A DNA stretch of 7,421 nt from an uncultured Opitutia bacterium. Its GTDB lineage: Bacteria; Verrucomicrobiota; Verrucomicrobiia; Opitutales; UBA953. The notes beneath the pieces were generated by a model, which was given only the letters and a program-made list of their open reading frames with translations, searched no databases and was not told the DNA's origin. Made by a program: the position numbers and the translations under genes. Location: NCBI GenBank assembly GCA_903853185.1, contig CAINSX010000246.1, positions 1-7,421 of the forward strand, written 5' to 3'. Below are positions 1-5,509 of this stretch, piece after piece (position 1 is the stretch's first letter; every line of letters starts with the position of its first letter).

Positions 1-405
1 GATAATCCTGCCGACGCAGTCCGGGGCCCGGCATGCACAGGGGTGAAAGAGGCTTTCGGCCAATGAAAAGCCATAGTCGAAGGTAATTTCCTCGCCGGCG
101 GCGATCGTTTCAAGGGCGGTCAGCCAGGCTGCCGATTCTTGGTCGTGCCAGATGAGTTCGGCATTGGGTTGGCAGGCATGATTGGCGTGGCGCGAGGGGT
201 TGTCTGCGGCGGAGCCGTCCAGCCATCGTCCTGGGGAAATTTCCAGGGCGTAGACCTTGCCGTCGGAAGAGGCTTCCGTGGGAGCCTGCTCGGTCGTCGT
301 GCCCGAGTAGGGTGAAATTCGTTCACCCGGCGTGAAGTCCCGTTTGGCGAAGAGTCCGAGGCCGGCGATACGCGACGGACGTGACTCGACGTCCTGGGTG
401 CTCAT
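1..405 (-). CDS. SET-domain protein (putative protein-lysine methyltransferase), C-terminus cut by window edge
   Basis: The minus-strand frame from the ATG at 405-403 stays open for 135 codons to the left edge, so the C-terminus is missing. The translation carries the SET-domain hallmarks in order: a GLGLFAKRDFTPGE segment near residues 15-28 (SAM-binding side), NHACQPNAEL at 75-84 (the NHxCxPN motif), GEEITFDYG at 104-112 (the tyrosine-containing ExxxDY motif), and a post-SET cluster CxCx4CxG at 123-132. Cys78 with Cys123, Cys125 and Cys130 could form the usual post-SET zinc site. SET enzymes transfer methyl groups from S-adenosylmethionine to lysine side chains; the substrate here is unknown. 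Short single-domain SET proteins of this type occur in bacteria, including chlamydiae. The start overlaps the gpsA stop as ATGA, implying translational coupling. A GGAGG sits only 1 base upstream of the ATG, inside an inverted repeat. The family call is firm; the function is inferred. Confidence 0.87.
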   Translation of the reverse strand, partial: MSTQDVESRPSRIAGLGLFAKRDFTPGERISPYSGTTTEQAPTEASSDGKVYALEISPGRWLDGSAADNPSRHANHACQPNAELIWHDQESAAWLTALETIAAGEEITFDYGFSLAESLFHPCACRAPDCVGRII

Positions 406-1403
406 GCCTCCGAACGGAGGTCGCGCGTCATCAGTGCGACGACGCCCGCGCGCGGGTCGAGGCCCTTATAGAGAATGGCGTGCAGGCAGAAAAGGATCGG
501 AGCATCGAGGCCACGGCTGGTCGCCAGCTTGGATAACGCTTCGGCGGCGCGGTGGCCTTCGACAGCTTCCTTGCGGGAGGCCAGGGCGGCGAGCGTGCCT
601 TGCGGATCTTTGGCGAGCTGTTCGCCGAGCGAACGATTGCGGCTCCAAGAGCCGTGCGCGGTGGCCATCAGGTCGCCGACGCCACCTAGACCGAGGAAGG
701 TTTCCGGACGAGAGCCCAGGGCTTCGCCAAGGCGGGCCATCTCCTGCAGGGAGCGCGTGAGCATGGCGGCTTTGGCGTTCGAACCTAGACCGAGTCCGTC
801 GCAGAGGCCGGCGCCCAAGGCGTAGACGTTCTTAAGTGTGCCGCCGATTTCGACGCCGACGAGGTCGGTCGAAGTGTAGGCGCGCAGCGTCGGGCCGCTG
901 ACCGCGGCTTGGACGTCTTTGAGGAGTTCGCCGTCGGCGACCGAGGCGAGAACCAATGCCGTCGGCAGGCCGCGCGCGACTTCGTCGGCGTTGCTCGGAC
1001 CGCTGAGCGTGCCGACGGGAACCGAACCGAAGGCTTCAGCCATTAGTTCGGAAGGACGACGCAGCGTGGAGAGGTCGAGGCCTTTGCAGAGTGAAATCGC
1101 CATCTTGGCACCAGAGGTGCGGACGGCGGGGCCGATCGTCTTAAGGAGTTCCGGCAGGCCTTTGGAAGGGCAGGCCAGGAAGACCAAGTCCGCATCCATC
1201 AATGCGGGCAAGGGCTCGAGGCCAATCTGGATGGAGTCGTCGAGCCGGTGTCCCGGGAGGTAATCTTTATTCTCGCGCGTGGTGGCGAGCGCGAGGGCCT
1301 GTTCGGTGCGGCGCGGGACGAGCGTGACGGTCTGGCCTTGGCGGGCGAGGTGGATGGCCATGGCTGTACCCCATCCGCCGGCTCCGAAGATGACGCAGTT
1401 CAT
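402..1403 (-). CDS. gpsA: Glycerol-3-phosphate dehydrogenase [NAD(P)+]
   Basis: This cytosolic enzyme reduces dihydroxyacetone phosphate to sn-glycerol-3-phosphate, the backbone for phospholipid synthesis. The 333-residue protein has the family's usual length. The N-terminal Rossmann fold shows GAGGWGT at residues 7-13. Further family motifs are the SLCKGLD lysine (Lys107), LSGPSNADEVARGLP at 133-147, the catalytic-type lysine in GGTLKNVYALGAG (Lys191), the GLGGVGDLMAT block at 238-248 and SRNRSLG at 254-260. The ATG start overlaps the panB stop by ATGA, and its own stop overlaps the SET gene start the same way, so it is the middle gene of a tightly coupled operon. Nothing appears truncated. 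The position that is often W or N before the cofactor-specificity arginine reads VPRR here, a minor variation. Confidence 0.97.
   Translation of the reverse strand: MNCVIFGAGGWGTAMAIHLARQGQTVTLVPRRTEQALALATTRENKDYLPGHRLDDSIQIGLEPLPALMDADLVFLACPSKGLPELLKTIGPAVRTSGAKMAISLCKGLDLSTLRRPSELMAEAFGSVPVGTLSGPSNADEVARGLPTALVLASVADGELLKDVQAAVSGPTLRAYTSTDLVGVEIGGTLKNVYALGAGLCDGLGLGSNAKAAMLTRSLQEMARLGEALGSRPETFLGLGGVGDLMATAHGSWSRNRSLGEQLAKDPQGTLAALASRKEAVEGHRAAEALSKLATSRGLDAPILFCLHAILYKGLDPRAGVVALMTRDLRSEA
407..420 (-). promoter_or_regulatory. Inverted repeat burying the Shine-Dalgarno-like sequence of the SET gene
   Basis: On the minus strand the end of gpsA reads CCTCCGTTCGGAGG, a perfect inverted repeat (6-base arms, or 5 bp closing a GTTC loop). 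Its 3' arm contains GGAGG, the only Shine-Dalgarno-like sequence before the SET ATG, ending one base upstream of it. Folded mRNA would hide the SET start until ribosomes finishing gpsA open the stem, which fits the ATGA overlap. The repeat is seen directly; the regulatory role is inferred, and the very short spacing may mean GGAGG does not work as a normal Shine-Dalgarno site. Confidence 0.4.
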
Positions 1404-2167
1404 TTGGATTTCTTGGTGCGCACCTTGGCGGCCCAGCGGCGGACGGCCGCGACCGCGTCACGGTGCAGGTTGGCTTCGGGGCGAGCGAAGGGCGGAGGCT
1501 CGGGCGTGAGCCCGAGGAGGTCATGGATGACGAGGATCTGGCCATCGCAGCCGCGGCCGGAGCCGATACCAATCGTCGGCACGGAGACCGCTTCGGTGAT
1601 CGTCGGCATGAATTTCTCGTCGACGCATTCGACCACGATCGCGAACGCCCCGGCGGCGGCGATGGCTTGGGCGTCGATCAGGACCTTTTTTTGGTCCTCG
1701 GGCGTCAGGCCGCGACGACGATAGCCGGCGGAGTGGACGCGTTGTGGGAGCATGCCGACGTGGCCCATGACTGGGATGCCGGCGTCGACGAGTCGGGCGA
1801 TGGCCGGAGCGAGGGAGGCGCCGCCTTCGATCTTCACGGCCTTGACGCCGCCTTCCTGGAGGAAGCGACGGCAGTAGCCGAGGAGTTTGGGGAAGCTGTC
1901 GTGGGCTAGTCCGAAGGGCAGGTCGCCCACCACGAGGGCTTCCGTCTTGGCCCGCGCGACGGCGGCGGAGTGGTGGATCATCATGTCCAACGTGACACCC
2001 ACCGTGTCAGGAAGTCCGAGGACCGCATTGCCGAGGGAGTCGCCGACGAGAACGAGGTCGGCGCCGCCGGCGTCCGCGATGCGGGCCGTGCTCACATCGT
2101 AGGCGGTCAGGCAGACGATGGGCCGGACGCCTTTGAGGGCGCGGAGGGACCGGGTGGTGGACTTCAC
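1400..2167 (-). CDS. panB: 3-methyl-2-oxobutanoate hydroxymethyltransferase
   Basis: PanB transfers a hydroxymethyl group from 5,10-methylenetetrahydrofolate to 2-oxoisovalerate, giving ketopantoate, the first committed step toward pantothenate and coenzyme A. Counting from the GTG at 2167-2165 the protein has 255 residues. Conserved blocks are LTAYD (20-24), VGDSLG (41-46), VGDLPFG (80-86), VKIEGG (111-116), GHVGMLPQ (135-142), VVECV (178-182) and GIGSGRGCDGQILVIHDLLG near the C-terminus. Asp43, Asp82 and Glu114 fit the metal/substrate site, and Glu180 fits the catalytic glutamate. The start is chosen because it lies 20 residues before TAYD, as in E. coli PanB, and leaves room for the divergent neighbour. 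The frame stays open upstream, with an ATG at 2245 and a TTG at 2251, but those extra 26-28 residues do not look like the family and overlap the divergent gene. The stop overlaps the gpsA start by ATGA. Confidence 0.96.
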   Translation of the reverse strand: MKSTTRSLRALKGVRPIVCLTAYDVSTARIADAGGADLVLVGDSLGNAVLGLPDTVGVTLDMMIHHSAAVARAKTEALVVGDLPFGLAHDSFPKLLGYCRRFLQEGGVKAVKIEGGASLAPAIARLVDAGIPVMGHVGMLPQRVHSAGYRRRGLTPEDQKKVLIDAQAIAAAGAFAIVVECVDEKFMPTITEAVSVPTIGIGSGRGCDGQILVIHDLLGLTPEPPPFARPEANLHRDAVAAVRRWAAKVRTKKSK

Positions 2168-2193
2168 GCCTTTGGGCTTACTCAGAGACGCTC

Positions 2194-2206
2194 CGCTTGT
2201 AAAGCG
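2194..2206. repeat. Short palindrome between panB and the divergent small gene
   Basis: CGCTT-GTA-AAGCG is a perfect 5-base-arm inverted repeat with a 3-base centre. It lies in the gap between the chosen panB start (2167) and the small plus-strand gene. It overlaps a TTGTAA element on the plus strand and a TTTACA element on the minus strand, either of which could be a -35 box. It could be an operator serving both directions, but arms this short also arise by chance. Confidence 0.25.
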
Positions 2207-2225
2207 TGGGTAAAGGGTGTATGCA
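2197..2225 (+). promoter_or_regulatory. Candidate promoter of the small membrane-protein gene
   Basis: TTGTAA (2197-2202, 4 of 6 against TTGACA) is followed after 17 bases by TATGCA (2220-2225, 3 of 6 against TATAAT). Six bases, GGAGAT, separate the -10 box from the GTG at 2232, so transcription would begin at or next to the start codon. The match is weak and rests on spacing and position. Confidence 0.25.
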
Positions 2226-2231
2226 GGAGAT

Positions 2232-2495
2232 GTGCTGAGTCGCATTGCCAAGCTGTTCCGTAAGCCCGATTACCGGGTGAACGCGTATGCGCATCGGGAC
2301 CTTTCCGACGAGACCAAGCTGGCCTGGCATGCGCGGCTAAAACTGCTGCTGAGCTCGCGTCGCGGTCTGGATCATGCGACCGAGACCCCGGGAGTCTGGG
2401 CTCGTTACCGTAAGTGGATTCTGCTCGTGCTGGCCTTGGCCGCCGCGTGGCTGCTGGCCGAAAGCGCGGTCGCTTGGAATTTCTTCGAAGGCTGA
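2232..2495 (+). CDS. Small C-terminally membrane-anchored protein of unknown function
   Basis: I do not recognise a family. From the GTG at 2232 the product is 87 residues; a GTG at 2217 in the same frame would add five. The first 65 or so residues are soluble, basic and amphipathic, beginning LSRIAKLFRKPDY and including DETKLAWHARLKLLLSSRR. They are followed by one hydrophobic helix, WILLVLALAAAWLLAESAVAW, ending five residues before the stop. This topology predicts a tail-anchored inner-membrane protein with its bulk in the cytoplasm. Codons are strongly GC-ending and no gene in another frame explains the stretch between panB and the phosphoesterase, which supports real coding. It diverges from panB and converges on the phosphoesterase, with 5 bases between stop codons and no obvious terminator. 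The start codon is uncertain. Confidence 0.72.
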   Translation: MLSRIAKLFRKPDYRVNAYAHRDLSDETKLAWHARLKLLLSSRRGLDHATETPGVWARYRKWILLVLALAAAWLLAESAVAWNFFEG

Positions 2496-2500
2496 CGCGC

Positions 2501-3415
2501 TTACTGGCGGGCTTTCCAGCCGTAGTCGCGGTACTTCCATGACCACGTGCCGTCGCGCCGGCAGGTGACCGTGCCGAAGCCTTCGGGTTTGCCGAAGACC
2601 GGGCCTTTCCACCACATGCCGCAGACCGCGCCGCCTTGCAGGTAGGTGACCTTGCCGATTTCGATGCGTTCGACGACGTGTCCGTGTCCGCTGAGCACGA
2701 GCTGGATATTATAATCGTCGAACAGCTTCCGGAATGTGTGCAGGTTGCGGACGATGGCTTTGCCGTCGAGGTGTTGGTCGGGGCCCTTCAGTACCTGGTG
2801 CCAGGTGGTGTAGAAGGGGATGTGCGAGACCATGATGATCGGCTTCGTGCGACCGGTCGTGGCGAGGTCTTTCTTGAGCCAGTCGAGTTGCGCGTCATCG
2901 ATCCAGCCTTCGTAATCGAGCGTCTCCTTGTTCTGGCCGATTGAATCCAGAATGATGAAGTGCCAACCCTTGTGGTCGAAGCTACGGTAGGTGCGTGCGA
3001 GACCGAAACGCTCGGCGAAGAGTTTTTTGCCGTAATCCTGGTCGGTCGGCTTCACGAGGGATTTCGCGGACCAGCCCACGACGTCATGATTGCCGATCGT
3101 ATGATGGACGGGGAGGGCGAGTTCCTTGCTGCATTCGTCAAACACCTTCCACTGCTCGCGGATGCGGTCCATGCCGACATCGAGCGCGTCGAAGATGAGG
3201 TCGCCGCCTGTCAGGACGAAGTCGGCTGGAGTGGCCAGGTCATTAACCGCGCGTAGGCATTGGCGGAAGCCTTCGGGGGCGCCGAGCTCGGGCTGGACGT
3301 GGATGTCCGTCAGGTAGGCGAAATCGAACGAATCATCTTCTTTAGAGGCGCCGAAGGCCTGGGTCGCCAAGCCCGCCAGCAGGCTCGTTCCGAGGAAGTG
3401 GCGGCGGTTCATCAT
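2501..3415 (-). CDS. Tat-exported calcineurin-like metallophosphoesterase
   Basis: This 304-residue protein starts with a twin-arginine signal: NRRHFLGTS at residues 3-11, a hydrophobic stretch (LLAGLATQAFGA), and a plausible cleavage site near residues 20-23. The mature part carries all the dimetal phosphoesterase motifs: DIH (Asp37, His39), GGDLIF (Asp72), GNHD (109-111), SHIPF (His198) and GHGH (244-246). The overall form resembles the Icc/CpdA and GpdQ-like class III phosphodiesterases, which hydrolyse cyclic nucleotides or phosphodiesters; the actual substrate cannot be read from the sequence. Export implies periplasmic action on a folded, metal-loaded enzyme. It follows lpxI after 3 bases with no clear Shine-Dalgarno sequence, so it is probably translated by coupling. 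Two ATGs in tandem open the frame; either could be used. The C-terminal region is rich in Trp, Gly and Lys. Confidence 0.92.
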   Translation of the reverse strand: MMNRRHFLGTSLLAGLATQAFGASKEDDSFDFAYLTDIHVQPELGAPEGFRQCLRAVNDLATPADFVLTGGDLIFDALDVGMDRIREQWKVFDECSKELALPVHHTIGNHDVVGWSAKSLVKPTDQDYGKKLFAERFGLARTYRSFDHKGWHFIILDSIGQNKETLDYEGWIDDAQLDWLKKDLATTGRTKPIIMVSHIPFYTTWHQVLKGPDQHLDGKAIVRNLHTFRKLFDDYNIQLVLSGHGHVVERIEIGKVTYLQGGAVCGMWWKGPVFGKPEGFGTVTCRRDGTWSWKYRDYGWKARQ

Positions 3416-3418
3416 CGG

Positions 3419-4273
3419 CTAGGCCGGTCCGAACCCGAAGAGGTCGATGCCGAGCTGTTTGGCCCGCGCGATGACGGCTGGCTTGTCGATAAGGATCACC
3501 GCGTCGGCTTCGAGCGCGGCTTTCGCGACGCCGCCTTCGGCCATGCTCTCGAGCGTCTTGACGCCGAAGCAGGGGACGTCGAAGCGCCAGTCTTGGGCGT
3601 GCTTGGAAGTCTTGGTGAGGAGCATCTCTTTGCCGCCGGTCTGCGCGCAGCGACGGAGCATGTTGTCGGTGCCTTCGAAGGCTTCGACGGCGATGACGGT
3701 ACCCTTGGCTGTGACGATGGACTGGCCGACATCGAGACGGGCCATCTCGCGGGCCATGCGCGTACCGAACTCGAGCTGGTCGTCGCCGATACCGCAGGCC
3801 CAGCCGGTCATGCAACCCGGCGTAGCGAGATGGTCATCGAGGAAGAGGCGGGCGTCGAGCATGCGGACGCCAACCTTCTCGATCTCGACGGAGATGGCGC
3901 CGAAGATTGTCTCGGCGTTGCGTTCCTTCAGGGAGGCCATCAGCGCGATGAGCTTCAGGTCGGGCACCATGCCGGTGAACAGTTTCCGCGGGGTGATTTG
4001 GCCAGCCATCACGGCGCCGGCGGCGCCCAGCTCCTTGAGGGCATCGAGCATCTGGCCGAGCTTGCCGACGGGGATGGCGCGATGGTCTGCGGGGGTGAAG
4101 GTGGCGATGAGGGCGGGGTCGGTCTCTTCTTCGAAGGAGACCAGCTTCACCTTGGCGCCGCGGGCGCGGGCACATTCGATGAGTAGGGCGGGGTAGCGGC
4201 CTTTGCCGGCGATGACCGCCACGGGCTGCGTGGGGTCGAAGCCCGGGGGGAGGAATCGCGAGGCTGACGCCAT
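3419..4273 (-). CDS. lpxI: UDP-2,3-diacylglucosamine pyrophosphatase LpxI
   Basis: LpxI hydrolyses UDP-2,3-diacylglucosamine to lipid X and UMP, a cytoplasmic step of lipid A synthesis done by LpxH in enterobacteria. The 284-residue protein matches the LpxI (DUF1009) family in length and layout: AGKGRYP at 22-28 in the N-terminal domain, GQITPRKLF at 91-99, then the C-terminal domain with DVGQSIV (171-177), EAFEGTDNML (187-196) and FDVPCFGVKTLE (221-232). Asp222 probably matches the catalytic aspartate described for Caulobacter LpxI; this is judged by motif and was not aligned. The open frame extends to 4480, but the extra residues are antisense to nadD and unlike the family, so the ATG at 4273-4271 is the likely start. 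No Shine-Dalgarno sequence precedes it. The tightly following phosphoesterase is probably co-transcribed. The gene indicates an outer membrane with lipid A. Confidence 0.94.
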   Translation of the reverse strand: MASASRFLPPGFDPTQPVAVIAGKGRYPALLIECARARGAKVKLVSFEEETDPALIATFTPADHRAIPVGKLGQMLDALKELGAAGAVMAGQITPRKLFTGMVPDLKLIALMASLKERNAETIFGAISVEIEKVGVRMLDARLFLDDHLATPGCMTGWACGIGDDQLEFGTRMAREMARLDVGQSIVTAKGTVIAVEAFEGTDNMLRRCAQTGGKEMLLTKTSKHAQDWRFDVPCFGVKTLESMAEGGVAKAALEADAVILIDKPAVIARAKQLGIDLFGFGPA

Positions 4274-4279
4274 GGGGGC

Positions 4280-4308
4280 AGTGTTTCGCCCTAAGGGCTC
4301 GGGCTCAA
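4280..4308 (-). promoter_or_regulatory. Candidate promoter of lpxI
   Basis: On the minus strand TTGAGC (4308-4303, 4 of 6 against TTGACA) is followed after 17 bases by AACACT (4285-4280, 3 of 6 against TATAAT), then GCCCCC and the lpxI ATG. A start site at the usual distance would fall at the ATG, giving a leaderless message. Weak match; offered because the intergenic gap is only 81 bases and must serve two divergent genes. Confidence 0.25.
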
Positions 4309-4320
4309 GCCTGCTTTGGG

Positions 4321-4349
4321 TTGCCACCGGCAGCCGGCCGGAGCGTAAT
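4321..4349 (+). promoter_or_regulatory. Candidate promoter of nadD-rsfS
   Basis: TTGCCA (4321-4326, 5 of 6 against TTGACA), a 17-base spacer and CGTAAT (4344-4349, 4 of 6 against TATAAT) form a fair sigma-70-type promoter. Only five bases (GCGAC) lie between the -10 box and the nadD ATG, so the transcript would start at or beside the initiation codon. It lies in the divergent gap shared with lpxI. Confidence 0.4.
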
Positions 4350-4354
4350 GCGAC

Positions 4355-4945
4355 ATGCCTGCTGCCATCGGCATTCTGGGTGGGACTTTCGATCCTCCGC
4401 ATGCGGGTCATGTGGCGGCGGCCGTGGCCGCGCACAAGCAGCTCGGCCTGGATGAGGTACGCGTCATTCCGGCAGGACAAGCGCCGCTGCGTACGGGAGC
4501 CCCGGTGGCTTCCGCCGCGGACCGTGCGGCGATGTGTCGCCTGGCCTTCGCCGATACCCCGTGGGCCGTGGTGGATGAACGGGAGACCCGTCGCGAAGGT
4601 ACCAGTTGGTCCATCGATACCGCCCGTGAATTGGCTCTGGAGTTTCCCGATGCCCTGCGGGTCTGGATCATTGGAGCCGATCAGCTGGCCAGGCTGGACC
4701 GGTGGAAGGATGTCGCCGAGCTATGCAGCCTGGTAGAATTCGCCGTGCTGTCACGTGATGGTATCTCGACCGTGCCGCCTCCGGCCATCGCGCCGCTCAT
4801 CCGCCTGACCGTGTTGAAGGCTCCGGCGGTGCAGGTGTCCTCCACTGCCTTGCGCGAGGCCCTGCGCCGCGGTGATTCGCCCCGAAACGGCTTGCCCCTA
4901 GGGGTCGCCCGCCACATCGATGAGCGCTCCCTTTACCAAGCCTGA
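4355..4945 (+). CDS. nadD: Nicotinate-nucleotide adenylyltransferase
   Basis: NadD adenylates nicotinic acid mononucleotide with ATP to form deamido-NAD, the penultimate step of NAD synthesis. The 196-residue protein has the family's normal length. The nucleotidyltransferase signature GGTFDPPHAGH is at residues 9-19, the TSWSIDTARE segment near 83-92, WIIGADQLARLDRW at 104-117, and the second ATP-binding signature VSSTALR at 161-167. The usual PPHK/PPHR element after the first strand-loop reads QAPLR (42-46), losing the conserved histidine; the rest of the site looks intact. The ATG at 4355 gives the standard N-terminus directly before IGILGGTFDP. No strong Shine-Dalgarno is present: GGAG is 11 bases away. 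rsfS begins 2 bases after the stop, a conserved pairing in many bacteria. Confidence 0.97.
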   Translation: MPAAIGILGGTFDPPHAGHVAAAVAAHKQLGLDEVRVIPAGQAPLRTGAPVASAADRAAMCRLAFADTPWAVVDERETRREGTSWSIDTARELALEFPDALRVWIIGADQLARLDRWKDVAELCSLVEFAVLSRDGISTVPPPAIAPLIRLTVLKAPAVQVSSTALREALRRGDSPRNGLPLGVARHIDERSLYQA

Positions 4946-4947
4946 CC

Positions 4948-5490
4948 ATGTCCGCCCTTAAAAAGAAGACCAAGAAGACCTCCGCCAAGCCTGCCGCCAA
5001 GGGGCGCCCTGCCGGCAAGTCCGCCAAGCCGGCCGCCCGTTCGGTCCGCCCGGCTCGCCGCGTCATCCCGGCCATCCCGGCTTTGAAGGCCAAGAGCCGT
5101 GGTGAGAAGTCCGCCGCGAAGCCGATGGTGGTCATGCCGAAGATTCCGGCCCACCTCATCGCCGCCGTGCGCGCCTTGGATGATAAGAAGGCCGTCGAGA
5201 TTCGCGTCTTGGAGATGGGCCAGATTTCTTCCATCGCTGATTTTCTCGTGATTGCCACCGGTACGTCCGAGCCTCACCTGCGCGCCCTGCGTATCGCCCT
5301 CGAGCATGCGCTCGACGATGTTGGCGTGACTTCCCGATCGGAGTCGCAGCGCGATAGCGGCTGGACGGTCGTGGATGCCTTTGACGTTCTCTTCCATGTC
5401 TTCCGCGACGACATCCGTAAGAGCTACGCCTTGGAAGCCTTGTGGAAGGACGGACTGGATATCCCGGTCTCGGCCATCTTGAAGGCCTGA
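4948..5490 (+). CDS. rsfS: Ribosome silencing factor RsfS with long basic N-terminal tail
   Basis: RsfS (RsfA/Iojap family) binds ribosomal protein uL14 on the large subunit and blocks joining with the small subunit when nutrients are scarce. The conserved domain spans roughly residues 68-168: ALDDKKAVEIRVLEM, SSIADFLVIATGTS (94-107), SGWTVVDAFDVLFHVF (137-152) and RKSYALEALW (157-166). The protein has 180 residues against about 105-130 usual. The excess is a low-complexity N-terminal tail: residues 1-60 hold 13 Lys, 6 Arg, 14 Ala and 7 Pro with one acidic residue (Glu53), and SAKPAA occurs twice. This resembles histone H1-type tails and probably contacts rRNA or DNA (inference). The usual EG before SGW is QR here. 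The ATG at 4948 is the only reasonable start that leaves a gene junction, 2 bases after nadD; a start inside the tail, at Met60 or Met63, would give an ordinary-length protein but leave a coding-like gap. Confidence 0.95.
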   Translation: MSALKKKTKKTSAKPAAKGRPAGKSAKPAARSVRPARRVIPAIPALKAKSRGEKSAAKPMVVMPKIPAHLIAAVRALDDKKAVEIRVLEMGQISSIADFLVIATGTSEPHLRALRIALEHALDDVGVTSRSESQRDSGWTVVDAFDVLFHVFRDDIRKSYALEALWKDGLDIPVSAILKA

Positions 5491-5509
5491 GCGGAAAGGA
5501 AGCACCCGG

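Noticed and set aside
120..326. Minus-strand 68-codon frame within the left-edge gene
   Set aside because: It is an out-of-frame shadow of the SET-domain gene, whose own frame is open across the region and carries conserved motifs.
475..825. Plus-strand open frames opposite gpsA
   Set aside because: They are Arg/Pro/Ser-rich frames antisense to gpsA without recognisable motifs or plausible starts.
2496..2520. Bidirectional terminator between the convergent stops at 2495 and 2501
   Set aside because: The only stem is GGCT/AGCC (around 2509-2520) inside the phosphoesterase coding end, with no T-run on either strand.
3260..4186. Long plus-strand open frame (308 codons) opposite lpxI and the phosphoesterase
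   Set aside because: It is antisense to two genes with clear family motifs, and its translation is low-complexity Glu/Gly/Asp/His-rich sequence typical of the complement of GC-rich codons.
4274..4480. N-terminal extension of lpxI to 4480
   Set aside because: The extra residues are antisense to the nadD GGTFDPPH region and do not resemble the LpxI family, which starts shortly before the AGKGRYP motif.
4981..5037. Tandem repeat or mobile insertion in the start of rsfS
   Set aside because: The two 18-base units encode SAKPAA within a biased tail; they are not adjacent, have no flanking duplications and need no mobile origin.
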